Made by a program: the position numbers and the translations under genes. Below the pieces are notes generated by a model. That model saw only the letters and a list, made by a program, of their open reading frames with translations. It did not search any database and was not told where the DNA came from. Source: Arachnopeziza araneosa (taxonomy: Eukaryota; Ascomycota; Leotiomycetes; Helotiales; Arachnopezizaceae). From it: 64,000 bases of DNA. The DNA is taken from assembly GCA_003988855.1 (NCBI GenBank), contig QYAI01000105.1, positions 45,681-109,680 on the forward strand, given 5' to 3'. Of this stretch, positions 10,244 to 20,534 are shown piece after piece (the first letter of the stretch is position 1; each line of letters begins with the position of its first letter).

Positions 10244-12574
10244 ATGCCACCTTCAAACAATGAATCCCCTATCGATCCCCCCGAAATCCGAGTAGGCGCC
10301 CCTCCACTGAGGCTGCCCAAGATACGAGGTTCAGAATCTCCATCAATGACATCCTCAGTGTCTAGCCTCCAATACAGAAATACAAGCGCCTCTGTTTCGT
10401 CTCTCTTTGCATCAACGACCACGCCTTCTGGCTCGAGATCCGCTTCTCCCAGCGGCAATGCGACTCCAAGGATGATGTCAGAGTCCGTGTTTGGGGGAAC
10501 ACCAGGAGAAAGCCAAGCTCTCTTGCCTTCGGACAGAGTGGATGATCCCAGAAACCTCATACTTCAAGCTTTTATTCCGCACATCGCTGTCCATACCTCA
10601 GACGACACAGAAGAACTTGTGAAAGACAAGGGATTCGATGGTGGATTATGGGAGCTGCTGCGGCCATTTGGAGAAAGAGTGCAAGGGAAAGTCACTGTAC
10701 GGGATAGTATAGGTGCTGGGAAAACGTACGAAGACTTTGCAGTGCGATTTGTGCAGCTAGGGGACGGAGTACAGATTACAGAAGGATCTCGAAGAAGTGG
10801 AGAAGGGAAATCGTTACCTGCAAATGGTGCAAAACCAGTTCCAGAGTCCATTATAGCACAGCGTTTAAGAACAGGAGGAGATATTGGCTCGATTGAGACT
10901 TTAGTGGATCGGCACTTGATGCATGCTGAAGACTACCCGAGTATGAATGGGGTTGAAGACTACATGTCTGTCAAGGAAGCACCACAGAGTCCAGATATGG
11001 CTTCGCCATTCTATACGCTTTATCTTCGAAGGCTATTATCCGGCCTTCCTTTAGCACCTCATGAGACTTTCTCGCATCCGGTTGCCTGTGTAATTGCTAT
11101 TAGCTCTCGGAATGCAAATCCAATTGAGACTCTACGCAGACTCTACGATGAATCGAGCCATGGAGATAGAAGACTGCCTCTCTGGGTGAACAACGAATAC
11201 CTCCGGTACTATGTACTTGTTCATGACGAAGAGCGGGATGACATTACAAACTCCATAACCATGTTCGAGAAGATGAAACGTCATTTTGGTCTTCACTGCC
11301 ACCTGTTGAGGTTGCGGAGCAGTCAATGTGTGGCAACTGATGATGATAGTATCCGCCTGCCACAATGTGAATGGCTGTCGGCTTCAGAAGAGATTGCCAT
11401 TATTCAGGAAAGAGAAATGGAAGAAGACGTGGAGGATTCATATCCATGTATCTTTGAGTCTGACACCACAGCAATCAAAACATTTATCCGTGAAATGGTC
11501 ACTCAGTCTATTGTGCCATCAATGGAACGTTGTGTTGCCGTCTGGAACGAGCAGGTTGCATCGAGACGACGAGGTATCAGTGGCCGTCTACTCAAAATCT
11601 CGAAATGGACAGGTTTTGGAAGTGGCTCGCGAACACCATCAAACAATACTGGATCTAGCAGCTCAAATTATGATGCTTTACAAGGATTCTATCGACCAGA
11701 TGCTCCTGAAGCTATAATGCGAAAGCTAGCCGACTATGCATTCATGCTTCGAGATTGGAAAATGGCCCAATCAACGTATGAACTTCTACGATCTGATTTC
11801 AACAATGACAAGGCGTGGAAATATCATGCAGCTACAAACGAGATGGCAGCTATCAGCACTTTATTGTTACCACAAACAATGAGCTCGAAAACAAGATCGG
11901 AAACCATTGACCAGATGTTGGGAGAGTCTTCTTACTCGTATATCACTCGTTGCGGGGCTCCGTATGGAGCATTGCGATCTCTAGCTCTTGGTATGGAACT
12001 ACTCAAACTTCGAGGTGGATCAGCAACAGGAGATGCTGCCAGATGGGGTACCAGAATCCTAGAATTTAAAGTTGTAGGTGTAGTTGGAGATGCTCTGGTT
12101 AAAGAACGTATCTCAGCTTGCTATGCCTCAAAGAAAGGATCAGGTTCTGGACTTTGGGGTAGCAGGACTCGAAAATCTGCGTTATGGAGTATGCAAGCAG
12201 CTGATTCCTGGCTGACCCTGGGGAAGCCGCAACAGTCGAAGCTACGTCTCGAAGAAGCGAATGAGAAGTACTTGTCTCTGCCTCATAAAGATAGTATAAT
12301 ACAGTTCTCCGAAGCAAGCGCCTTTTTGCAAGCTTTACAAAAGGAGGTCCAATTAGCGCTTTATCCAGAGTCTGCGATTGAAGCATCGGGGATGGTTGAT
12401 GATTTAATTGACACGTCATTGGCAGAAGAAAGCGAAACTTTCAATTCGAGGCCTCATCGGAGGAGTTTAATGGGTGGTATTGCACCACCACTTACTGGCC
12501 TTGAAACTGCGCCATTACAAGGGACTCTGTTGGAGAACGAGATTGAGGAACCTAAACTTGATCAATTCGAATGA
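10244..12574 (+). CDS. TRS85: TRAPP complex subunit Trs85 / TRAPPC8-like
   Basis: Subunit of the TRAPPIII tethering complex, which activates the Ypt1 GTPase in autophagy and ER-Golgi transport. The intronless frame encodes 776 aa (yeast Trs85 is 698). The first ~100 residues are Ser/Pro/Thr-rich and disordered, then the conserved region starts with 'LILQAFIPHIAVHTS' and continues through a 'DRHLMHAEDYPSM' segment and 'FYTLYLRRLLSGLP', matching what I know of Trs85 homologues. The central region includes 'MRKLADYAFMLRDWKMAQSTYE', typical of the helical TPR-like half. ATG 10244 is the first in frame after the divergent promoter. No membrane segment is present, as expected for a peripheral complex member. 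Confidence 0.9.
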   Translation: MPPSNNESPIDPPEIRVGAPPLRLPKIRGSESPSMTSSVSSLQYRNTSASVSSLFASTTTPSGSRSASPSGNATPRMMSESVFGGTPGESQALLPSDRVDDPRNLILQAFIPHIAVHTSDDTEELVKDKGFDGGLWELLRPFGERVQGKVTVRDSIGAGKTYEDFAVRFVQLGDGVQITEGSRRSGEGKSLPANGAKPVPESIIAQRLRTGGDIGSIETLVDRHLMHAEDYPSMNGVEDYMSVKEAPQSPDMASPFYTLYLRRLLSGLPLAPHETFSHPVACVIAISSRNANPIETLRRLYDESSHGDRRLPLWVNNEYLRYYVLVHDEERDDITNSITMFEKMKRHFGLHCHLLRLRSSQCVATDDDSIRLPQCEWLSASEEIAIIQEREMEEDVEDSYPCIFESDTTAIKTFIREMVTQSIVPSMERCVAVWNEQVASRRRGISGRLLKISKWTGFGSGSRTPSNNTGSSSSNYDALQGFYRPDAPEAIMRKLADYAFMLRDWKMAQSTYELLRSDFNNDKAWKYHAATNEMAAISTLLLPQTMSSKTRSETIDQMLGESSYSYITRCGAPYGALRSLALGMELLKLRGGSATGDAARWGTRILEFKVVGVVGDALVKERISACYASKKGSGSGLWGSRTRKSALWSMQAADSWLTLGKPQQSKLRLEEANEKYLSLPHKDSIIQFSEASAFLQALQKEVQLALYPESAIEASGMVDDLIDTSLAEESETFNSRPHRRSLMGGIAPPLTGLETAPLQGTLLENEIEEPKLDQFE

Positions 12575-13087
12575 TTGCCACGGCTTTGAGAATTGAATTT
12601 CAATATACTATCTTGGAACGTTTAGAAGGTGGACGAGCATTGGGTCGGCGTTTGGAGCTATAGAGGAATATGCATAGATAAGGTTGGATCTGGAAGCCAC
12701 CTATGGTAGTATGGAGTAAGAATCATGCTAAAATAAAACCAAATAATAATCCTCTACTTGGAGATTGTAAATGTCAGCATATGACACCTTTATAAATTGA
12801 CTCTACTATCTATACTCAACGTGAAACTCATACTCAACTTCCTTGTAGGTTTGATATTCATCTTCCTGCCCTTATAAAAATTGAAAAGAAAACAGCTACT
12901 ACCGGATAAAGTCTCTCTCTACCAGTAGTTTAGAAATTCTATAAGTAGCTCCTAATCACGCGCATAATGCATATTAGGCGGTTGCATAAAAGCGCGTCAT
13001 ACCGATAACAACAAAGAACGGAAAGCAAACCGTAGAAAACACCAGCTTCACATAGCCCCGATTCATGAGAGCAAGGCATAGCTCATA
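12575..13087. other. Intergenic: TRS85 3' region and CHM7 promoter
   Basis: This 513 bp AT-rich stretch holds the TRS85 3' UTR on its left and the promoter/5' UTR of the ESCRT-III-like gene on its right. No coding potential, repeat or RNA gene was recognised. Confidence 0.45.
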
Positions 13088-14592
13088 ATGAGTGAGCTTC
13101 TTGCCTACCTCCAGACCAACGAGCCACAATTCCGCAAGTATGTATTCCTTCCTTCATAGTAACTACCTCTACCCCTCTATCAAGCAAAGTAAACACTCCA
13201 TTCTCACACCCTCGCAGAACCCGCCTCGCTGCCCTCTACTCCGATTTTCGACACCTTCAAACTACAAATCCAGACGGCTATCAAGCCAACATCTCAGCAT
13301 GGAGCAAAGGCCTCGCGTCCGCTGCACAGGCAGGCGTGATGCCTACTACGGGCTTGGAGCCTGATCTACTCTCTATCAATATCAACCAGGACTTGCTGCA
13401 TGATCTTGAGACCAAAGAATGGGGACGTCCGTTGGCGCTGGGAACGGTTGTTAGAGAAGCCGTGGCTAGGAAAGAGATGATGCTATATCGGGATTTTCTG
13501 GATGCTAGGGAAAGTGTCTATGCGAGTAGTTGGCGGATTAGACCGTGGGATATATTGAGCTGGGGATTCCGGCAGTTGGGGCTGGGAGGAGGTACGAGTG
13601 ATGAGGATAAGCTGCTCATGGGGAGGGTAGTGGTTTTGGGGAATTTAGAGCTGGTGGGGAAGGAAGTTGTGAGCTTGATGGCGAAGGGAGGTAGGGGAAG
13701 GGTGGGGAGAGTATTTACTAGGACGGAGTTTGAGGAGAGGTGTAATGATGCTATTGGAGAAGGGAAAAAGTTGTCGAATATGGATATGGAGCTGCTTCTG
13801 AAGTTTTTGGCAAGGGATAAAGGTGTACTTGTTTATGACAAGGAAACAGTCAAACTCAAGGCTCCGAATGAAACAAATCCAGGAGCCATTACATCCGAAG
13901 ATACGACAATAGCATCCCTAAAGACATTGATCAAGGATTTGGAGAATCAAACTACAGCTCTGACAACCAAAGTCGACGAGCTGGCGATCACAGCTAAGGA
14001 AGCTGTTGCTCGGAAGAACAGAATAGCAGCTCTAGCAGCACTTCGATCAAAGAAGCTAGCCGAATCAACGTTAGCAAAGAGACATGCTACTCTAGGACAA
14101 CTAGAAGAGGTCTGCTCAAAAATCGAACAAGCAGAAGATCAAGTGGAGCTAGTTAGTGTTATGGAAGCCAGCACCCGAGTTCTCACCGGTTTAAACAACC
14201 AAATCGGGGGTGTTGAGCGGGTTGACAATGTTGTTGATCAGTTACGAGAACAGATGAGTCAGGTTGATGAGGTTGGCAATGTCATTGCAGAAGTTGGACA
14301 GGACGTTAATGCTGTGGATGAGGAAGAAGTGGATGATGAGCTGGAAGCTATGGAGAGAGAAGAGAGGGAGAAGAGGGAGGCGGCTGAGAGGGCAGAGAAA
14401 GAAGAGAAGGAGAGGCAGGAGGCCTCTGAGACGAAAAAGAAGCTGGATGCCCTGGAAGAAATCGAGCGTCAAGCAAAGGACGCCTTAAGGAAGCAGGCTG
14501 AAGAACCTAACACAGAGAAAGCAATTGAGGATAGCATGAAGAGGTTACGGGGTTTGTCATTAGAGCAAGAACCGGCGCACATTGCATCATAG
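13088..14592 (+). CDS. CHM7: SNF7-family ESCRT-III-like protein (CHMP7/Chm7 type)
   Basis: Likely the fungal CHMP7/Chm7 orthologue, an ESCRT-III-like protein recruited to the nuclear envelope for pore-complex surveillance. Exon 1 is 13088-13137 ('MSELLAYLQTNEPQFRK'), followed by an 80 bp intron (GTATGT..CGCAG), then exon 2 13218-14592; phase 2 fits and the total is 474 aa (human CHMP7 is 453). The N-terminal ~200 residues resemble the winged-helix region ('RPWDILSWGFRQLGL'). Then comes a long helical Snf7 segment with 'AVARKNRIAALAALRSKKLAE' character and an acidic, very Glu/Lys-rich C-terminal coil around residues 370-440. A downstream ATG at 13336 lies inside the domain and would truncate it, so the 13088 start is preferred. 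Confidence 0.85.
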
Positions 14593-14688
14593 GTATCAGT
14601 AAGAGTAAAAGATTTGGAAATCAACGCATATGTATTGGCGCTAGGTCTGAATGTATGATGCAAGAGCCAATGAGCAATAAATTATGCT

Positions 14689-16036
14689 CTACAAAGGCTC
14701 TATGGTTGGGGTATCTGCAAGGATGCTAGCATCATTGTTTAATACTGACAGCTTTCTCGAGCATTGTGATGATGACGGGCTTTGCGACGAGGGAATAACA
14801 TCTATTTCCGCCTCCTGGAAAAATCTCCTTCCTGACCCTTCGGGCGGAGCAGGTGCAGGATTTCCAGAAGTTTTAGGTGTAAAATTGTCGCTATCAGTCA
14901 TATGAGTATCTTGTTCTAGTACAGTCTCTGGTGCTTGAGGGTTTGCTAAGAGGGCTGCTTCTGGTGCCTGAGCTTTCGGAGCAACTTTTTGTCTTGCTTT
15001 TGCAATTAAGTCCTTAAAGGTAGTGCCATGCGTGTTTGACCAATCTTGACCATCAAAATCCTTATCTTTAATCTGATGTCCAAAATTTGATCCTGAGGGT
15101 TTTGCGTTTTGCGCCCTTTCCCACGAGTCCAGTTCTTTCTTCAACTCTAACTTCGTTTTTGGTTTAGTCGCATCGCAGTTCGCATTCCATAGGATCGTCC
15201 ACTCGGTGTATCTTTTCTCTATAGCCTGTCTTGAACCTGCGGCTGAAATGCCCAAGTCAACCATTTTCTTCTTGAGCTGGGTGTCTTTGTACATGGATAT
15301 ATTAATTGCCGGTAATCGGTCAAGCTTCTTGGCTAGCCTCTCTTTCTCTGCAACTTTGGTAGAACTGCCAAATGTAGGCTTGGTAGTTTTCGTAGTGATT
15401 CGAGCCTCATCTGGACAGCCACGATCTATGTGGCCGTTAATTTGATCCTCTTTCACCCTCCTATTACAGATAGGGCATTCAACACATCCGTCTTCTAAAT
15501 GAGCATAAGCGATCTAGGCAGACTGTATCTCGTGAGGACTTACCAGGAACAAAATCTTCATCCTCATCCTCATCAAGGACCACAACTCGAGTTGTAGCCC
15601 GGGGACTCCGCTGTGAGCTGCGTTGCGATGCTCTTGTCCTCTTTCGTGGAGGACTACCATCCCCTTCATGTACTTCCTTTTCTCGAGGCCTCTTTGGAGA
15701 TGCACTTCTCACAACTGGTACAGGTTTTGTAGCATATTCCATGACCTGCGGCCGCGCAGTCTTGAATGCCCCGACTAACTCTTCCATTGCAGCGTTGAAT
15801 CGCAACTTCATTTCCTGGTCCTGTGCTCGACATCCTGGACATCTGCCATCGCTGCTTAAGGCTCTTCGTATGCATTTCGAGCAGAAAGTATGAGAGCATG
15901 ATGTTATCATTGGTGTATCGTAGAAATCTTTGCACACTTGACACCGTAGAGCAGCATCTAATGGAGCAAGAGATGGGAGTGGCGTTTCAAGCCAATCTGT
16001 CGAGTCTTGAATATCATTTGAAGTCACCTTAGACAT
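14689..16036 (-). CDS. RAD18: E3 ubiquitin ligase RAD18
   Basis: Postreplication-repair E3 that with Rad6 monoubiquitinates PCNA at Lys164. Exons 16036-15544 and 15494-14689 are separated by a 49 bp intron (GTAAGT..TTTAG), giving 432 aa (yeast Rad18 is 487). Domains in order: C3HC4 RING near residues 31-70 ('CQVCKDFYDTPMITSCSHTFC..CIRR..CPGCR'); a UBZ4-type zinc finger right after the splice junction ('CPICNRRV' then 'HIDRGC'); and a SAP domain ('YKDTQLKKKMVDLGISAAGS'). The basic 'PPRKRTRASQRSSQRS' stretch between RING and UBZ may be a nuclear localisation signal. ATG 16036 places the RING at the usual spacing. It is head-to-head with POL32. Confidence 0.96.
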
Positions 16037-16422
16037 ATTCCTTTGATATGCCAATCTCTGTATGTGTACTAAGGTAGAAATTGCTGCATCTACTTCCTTT
16101 GAAGAGCTGTTTGCTTGTGTTTTGACAAACTTCACTGTTGATGTTTCTTTCGTCTCATAGAATGGCCGAGTATGTCCTGGACGAAATGATATTGGAGTAA
16201 GGAAGCCTGATATTCGGATGTAAATCAATCAAGAGAAACTGGCCGTCGTCCGAAGTATTGAATTCGTAGTTTGCGCTGTTACTTTGGTCCCAAGGACAAA
16301 GGTCGCGTAAAGTGATTGTTTGGATCGTGACTTTTCGTGTCGGGGAATCGCGTCTCCCGTGCTCGCCAGACTCGAAGTTCCCAAACTTTTCTTTCAAAGA
16401 CGACTTTTACAACAGCGCCACA
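16037..16422. promoter_or_regulatory. Bidirectional RAD18/POL32 promoter with SCB/MCB-like elements
   Basis: This 386 bp gap is all that separates the divergent RAD18 and POL32 starts. It contains TTTTCGTG at 16332-16339 (minus strand CACGAAAA, a perfect SCB-type SBF site) and two TCGCGT motifs at 16304-16309 and 16348-16353 (minus strand ACGCGA, one base from the MCB core ACGCGT). All three lie within 50 bp, 70-120 bp upstream of POL32. Such elements drive G1/S transcription in yeasts; the role here is inferred. Confidence 0.55.
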
Positions 16423-17971
16423 ATGACGGACTACAAGAAATATCTAGCATCTAGTATCTTGACTGAAGATAAAATAGTAAGCTATTATTGAGCTTCCTAG
16501 TATCCCATCTTCTAACGTATTAGATCACCTATCGCATCCTCAGTCGCGCTCTCAAGATCAATGTCAATGTTGCAAAAGAGTTTGTCTTAGCCTCTGTATA
16601 TCCGTTGTAGTCGACTAACTTATGATAGAATGCTATACGAGTTCCACAAGCTACAAAATGCAAAGAAGCCAGGCACAATTCATGCGACATACCTTCTCGG
16701 AGGAACTAAACAAAAAGAAAACGTTAAAGCTACCAATGGAGACATGAAGAAAGATGGAGAAGATGATTATATGCAAAGTAGTCCATTCATAAGTAGTATG
16801 CCTCAGCCAGAGGAGGGAACAGGAGAAAGCTCTATTCTTACAGTAACACTGGTGCGAGAAGAGAATCTTGATGGTATGTTTACTTTAGAAGAATCAAACG
16901 GCTGTTAACCTTCATACAGAAGCCCGCTCTCAATACGATCATATCAGCTCTATTCACATCTACAGCATAGGGCCACACCCGTTGAAAGATCTTCAAGCGT
17001 TATCAGATGCAACCCGTGAGATACAAGAGCTCTGTGTAAATGAGGATCCGCTAGAACTCGCACCTAAATATGGTACAATAGTCAACAAAAATGTCAAACG
17101 CCGTACAGGTAAACGACCGCCTCCGCCATCACTAGTTGCCACTCCTGTTGTTGTTGCAAAGCCAGCTGCAGCTCCCAAAGCGATGCCGAAGCCAGAACCC
17201 AAAGCACCAAAACCTTCTTCAGCGAATGATTTTTTCGGGAAAGGCAAAGAGAAGCCTAAGGCGGCTGAAAAAGCAACTAGTAATCCACCAAACAGTGAAT
17301 CAACACCCAACCCACCATCACTCAAGCGGGAATCCTCCAGCATTTTCAAATCATTCGCTAAAGCCAAGCCCAAGCTCAAGCGAGAAGAAACAGAAAGCTC
17401 AGCGGCTGATTCCCCAGCTGCCGAAGATTCGCCCATGAGAGATATAGATGACGATGATGATGAAGAGGATACATGGGTGCCCGAGCCAGAAAAACCAAAA
17501 ACGGATATTGTAGATAAGGATCGGAAAAGTCGAAAGGAGAGAGAAGCAGCGCTGAAAAAGATGATGGAAGACGATGATGAAGATGAACCGATATCCATCC
17601 CTGTCACTGAAGAAGTAGAGGAAGTAGAGGAAGTAGAGGAAGTCGAAGAGAAAGAAGCAAGTGAAGAGAAGGAGGTACCTCCTGTTGTGAGTGATGGAAG
17701 AAGGAGAGGTAGGAGAAGAGTTATGAAGAAGAAAACAGTGAAGGATGAGGAGGGATATCTTGGTATGTCTCTACCTATGAAAGTAGATGTGGTCATATTA
17801 ACCAAATCAGTTACGAAAGAAGAGCCTGTATGGGAGTCCTTCTCGGAAGATGAACCAGCTGAGAAACCCAAACCAAAAGCCCCGCTTGCTTCAGCAGCTG
17901 CGAAACCGAAGAAGGGAGCAGCTTCTAAGGTTGGCCAAGGTAGCATTATGTCTTTCTTTGGTAAGAAATAG
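16423..17971 (+). CDS. POL32: DNA polymerase delta subunit 3 (POL32/Cdc27)
   Basis: Non-catalytic subunit of DNA polymerase delta, also used by polymerase zeta in translesion synthesis. Four exons (16423-16476, 16524-16579, 16629-16873, 16920-17971) with consistent phases give 468 aa. The N-terminal domain binds the B subunit: 'MTDYKKYLASSILTEDK', then 'ITYRILSRALKINVN', 'MLYEFHK' and a 'SIHIYSIGPHPLKDL' strand. The rest is long, charged and disordered, with a Glu/Val repeat encoded around 17611-17650. The protein ends in 'QGSIMSFFGKK', a textbook PCNA-interacting (PIP) box of the Qxx(I/L/M)xxFF type. It shares its promoter with RAD18, also a PCNA regulator. Confidence 0.95.
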
Positions 17972-18160
17972 GAATGTCTCTCTATCCTTGGCCCTGTCAG
18001 TTTAATGAAGTGTACGAAGTATAATGCATGAGCGATGAGCAGAAATCACAATCAATAAATAGTGCAAGATTGAATTAGGATTTGATTTTATTTCATTCAT
18101 CTCATGACCTTCGTCCAAACGCTAGCCGTAAACCGAAGCTGCAGTTCCTGCTATCCTATC
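17972..18160. other. Short convergent gap POL32 / GH125
   Basis: This 189 bp stretch separates the stop codons of two convergent genes. Both 3' UTRs must lie here and possibly overlap. No terminator-like structure was evident. Confidence 0.4.
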
Positions 18161-19984
18161 CTATTTAACCTCATTCTCAACTAAATAAGGCTTCGCGCCA
18201 TCACCAAAAATCAAATGTGGTTTCCTTCTCGCAAGATCCAAGATCGTCTGAGCATAAACACTATTCGCCCATGCAAACCAAGGTCTGGTGAAATCGTGAA
18301 TTAAATTCACATTGATACTCTCATGGACCAATCCTAAAGGACTAGACTGCAACACAAATTTCAAGCACCCTGTAATCTCATTGTCATCCTCAGAAGTCAT
18401 GGCTTGCATGAGCAAACTCATAGGCCACGCGTGCTGTAGACCAACATGTGGCCCGCCTATGCCGTGGAACTCTCTCCCAACAAGATAATACGGATTGCCT
18501 GATTTCTCGAGGAGCATCTTGCGCGTGTTTTGGTACACAACATCTGTATTGTCTACAAACCCTAAAATAGGAAGCGCAAGAAGCGAAGGCACGTTAGCGT
18601 CGTCCATTAGAATTTGGGAGCCGTAGCCATCAACTTCGTAGGCGAAGACTCGCCCGTATTTCTTGTGCACAACCACACCGTGAGCCCAAATGCCGTCGGT
18701 GATGGCCTGGGCTCGCTTCTCGAGAATTGGAGGGAGCATGACATTTCCAGCGGCTTCAAGCAGGCCAGCTAGTTTCTTAAGTTCAACTGCCATTTGGGCA
18801 TTGGCTGGAATGAAGAATCCTAAAATAGTTGCATCGTCACTAGGACGGAAAGCACTTCTAATCAAACCTGTACCGTAGTTCAACGGATTTCCAACTCCAG
18901 ACAAGGGTAGGGTCTCCGTGCCTTGGTTAGTGCTCCGGGAAAAGGTGTAAGTGTTCCTCTCATAACGGCCAGTTTGGGGATCAAATGTAGATTGAGATTG
19001 CTGGTCCAGGACCGCAAGCACAGTATCTAAGGCTTTATACCATCTAGGTGTCAAAAACTCTACGGAGCCCGTGTGGTTGTGGAATGAATTTGCTAGAGAA
19101 AGAAAGTGTGCCAAAGAGTCCAGTTCGTATTTGCATTCAAAAACGAATGAGGGTTCGTAGGCAGGGTGAACCACATCATCTTGGCCATTGGCTGAAGCAG
19201 GGATCTTCGAAGGGGGCGGTGGTTGGAAGGCTAAAATAATATTAGCAGACATTCGCGATAAATGTTAGAGGAATAGACGAAGAGAACAAGCTTTTTGAGA
19301 ACTGGGCTAATATGTTAAGACAGATTTAGTGAGAGAATCTTCCATACCGTTACAGTAAGGCGCTTCGATCACATATTCCGCTTGGGTGTTGATAGCTCCC
19401 AATATCAAGTTGTAGATAGCTGTATCATGCTTGGCAAGCGGTTGGTATTGGAGCAATTGATTTGTGGAATCTCGTAACCATTCGGCGTTGATGTCTCCCG
19501 TAACCACAAACGATTGAGCACCTGCCCATTTCCCATTCTCAACTGAGCGTTTTAGCTCGGTGTGCTTCTGTGCTCCATCCACATGCCATCGAACCGTTGT
19601 ATCGAGCGTGTTTGGGAAAGCATTCTCGAATAGGCGGGCGAGGTCCTTGTCCACCATCCGCTTCGTAACATCTTCAATAACTTTCTCCACCAGTGGCGAG
19701 CTGAATGTGCGGCAGTGGATTGATGGTCTTTGGAATGGCAGATGCAACGGTCCTTCGGAGATCGGTTGGCTATGAAACTATCAGTTCTTGTCGTCTGGGA
19801 GTCTTAGGGAAACAAACTGCGAGAACTGCGCATATCTCTTGTAATCTGGACAAGCTCTCGAGTAGTCCTCATAGGTGTAGCCATCCCTACTGGCTTCTGG
19901 GGGTTGGGCATTGACAGCGCATGCTCCCAGGAGGGGTAGTAGACTGATGGAGAGGAGATGCATTGTGAATGCTACTGGAGGCAC
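18161..19984 (-). CDS. Secreted GH125 exo-alpha-1,6-mannosidase
   Basis: Glycoside hydrolase family 125 (former DUF1237), which removes alpha-1,6-linked mannose from glycans. Exons 19984-19818, 19769-19348 and 19230-18161, with introns of 48 and 117 bp, give 552 aa. The joins restore conserved strings: 'SEGPLHLPFQRPS' across junction one and 'IEAPYCNAFQPPPPSK' across junction two. 'NTLDTTVRWH', 'GDINAEWLRDSTNQ' and 'GIGGPHVGLQHAWPMSL' are further family signatures. A signal peptide is visible ('MHLLSISLLPLLGACAVNAQ'), which favours the in-frame ATG at 19963 over the one at 19984 (545 aa). It is probably secreted or in the secretory lumen, acting on cell-wall or host N-glycan mannose. Confidence 0.92.
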
Positions 19985-20534
19985 AGAATGGCCGGATCTA
20001 AGGATATCTACTGTTCAAATCATTGGAAAGCGATTCTCGAACGCAGTTTGAGCGAGTAAGCTCTTAATATGAGCGCATCAAGCGAAGTACTTCTTCAATA
20101 TATAAACCTGGGATTGTTGTGAGGTTTGGCGTTTCAAGCCTTCTACTCGTAGGCGAGGCTGACAGATTTCAATTCGTTGTACCCTTGTCTTGGCAAGCCT
20201 CTTTTCACTTCACTCCCTTACTGCCAATAAAAATATCACCTCTATCTACCTAAAACTACAAAATATTGGCTCTTTGTCACAGAGAAACTATGTTTTACAG
20301 GCATGTTTCAGCATCAGCTCATACACCTCAATATTTACCTTCCCCCGCATTGGCCATATGGGCTCGAGATCAATCAGCTCAGGGGATTTGTTTCTTTCTT
20401 ATTTGGATTCAGCTTGTATCTCAGAAAGAGTGCTCCACAAAGACTACTAAACTGCTGGCCAACGATATCACCAAAACAGTATCAGAGGAGAAAATTAACC
20501 AGAATCCCAACACCCTTAGCTCATACCCTCCGCT
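19985..20534. other. Intergenic between GH125 and S53 peptidase
   Basis: This 550 bp interval holds the GH125 promoter (minus strand, reading left) and the 3' end of the upstream S53 gene. Several plus-strand open frames (20190-20721) overlap each other in different phases, lack domain similarity and look fortuitous. Confidence 0.5.

Noticed and set aside
16993..17946. 317 aa minus-strand open frame antisense to POL32
   Set aside because: Its Ser/Thr/Leu-rich composition mirrors the Glu/Lys-rich sense strand; POL32 with its PIP box explains the locus.
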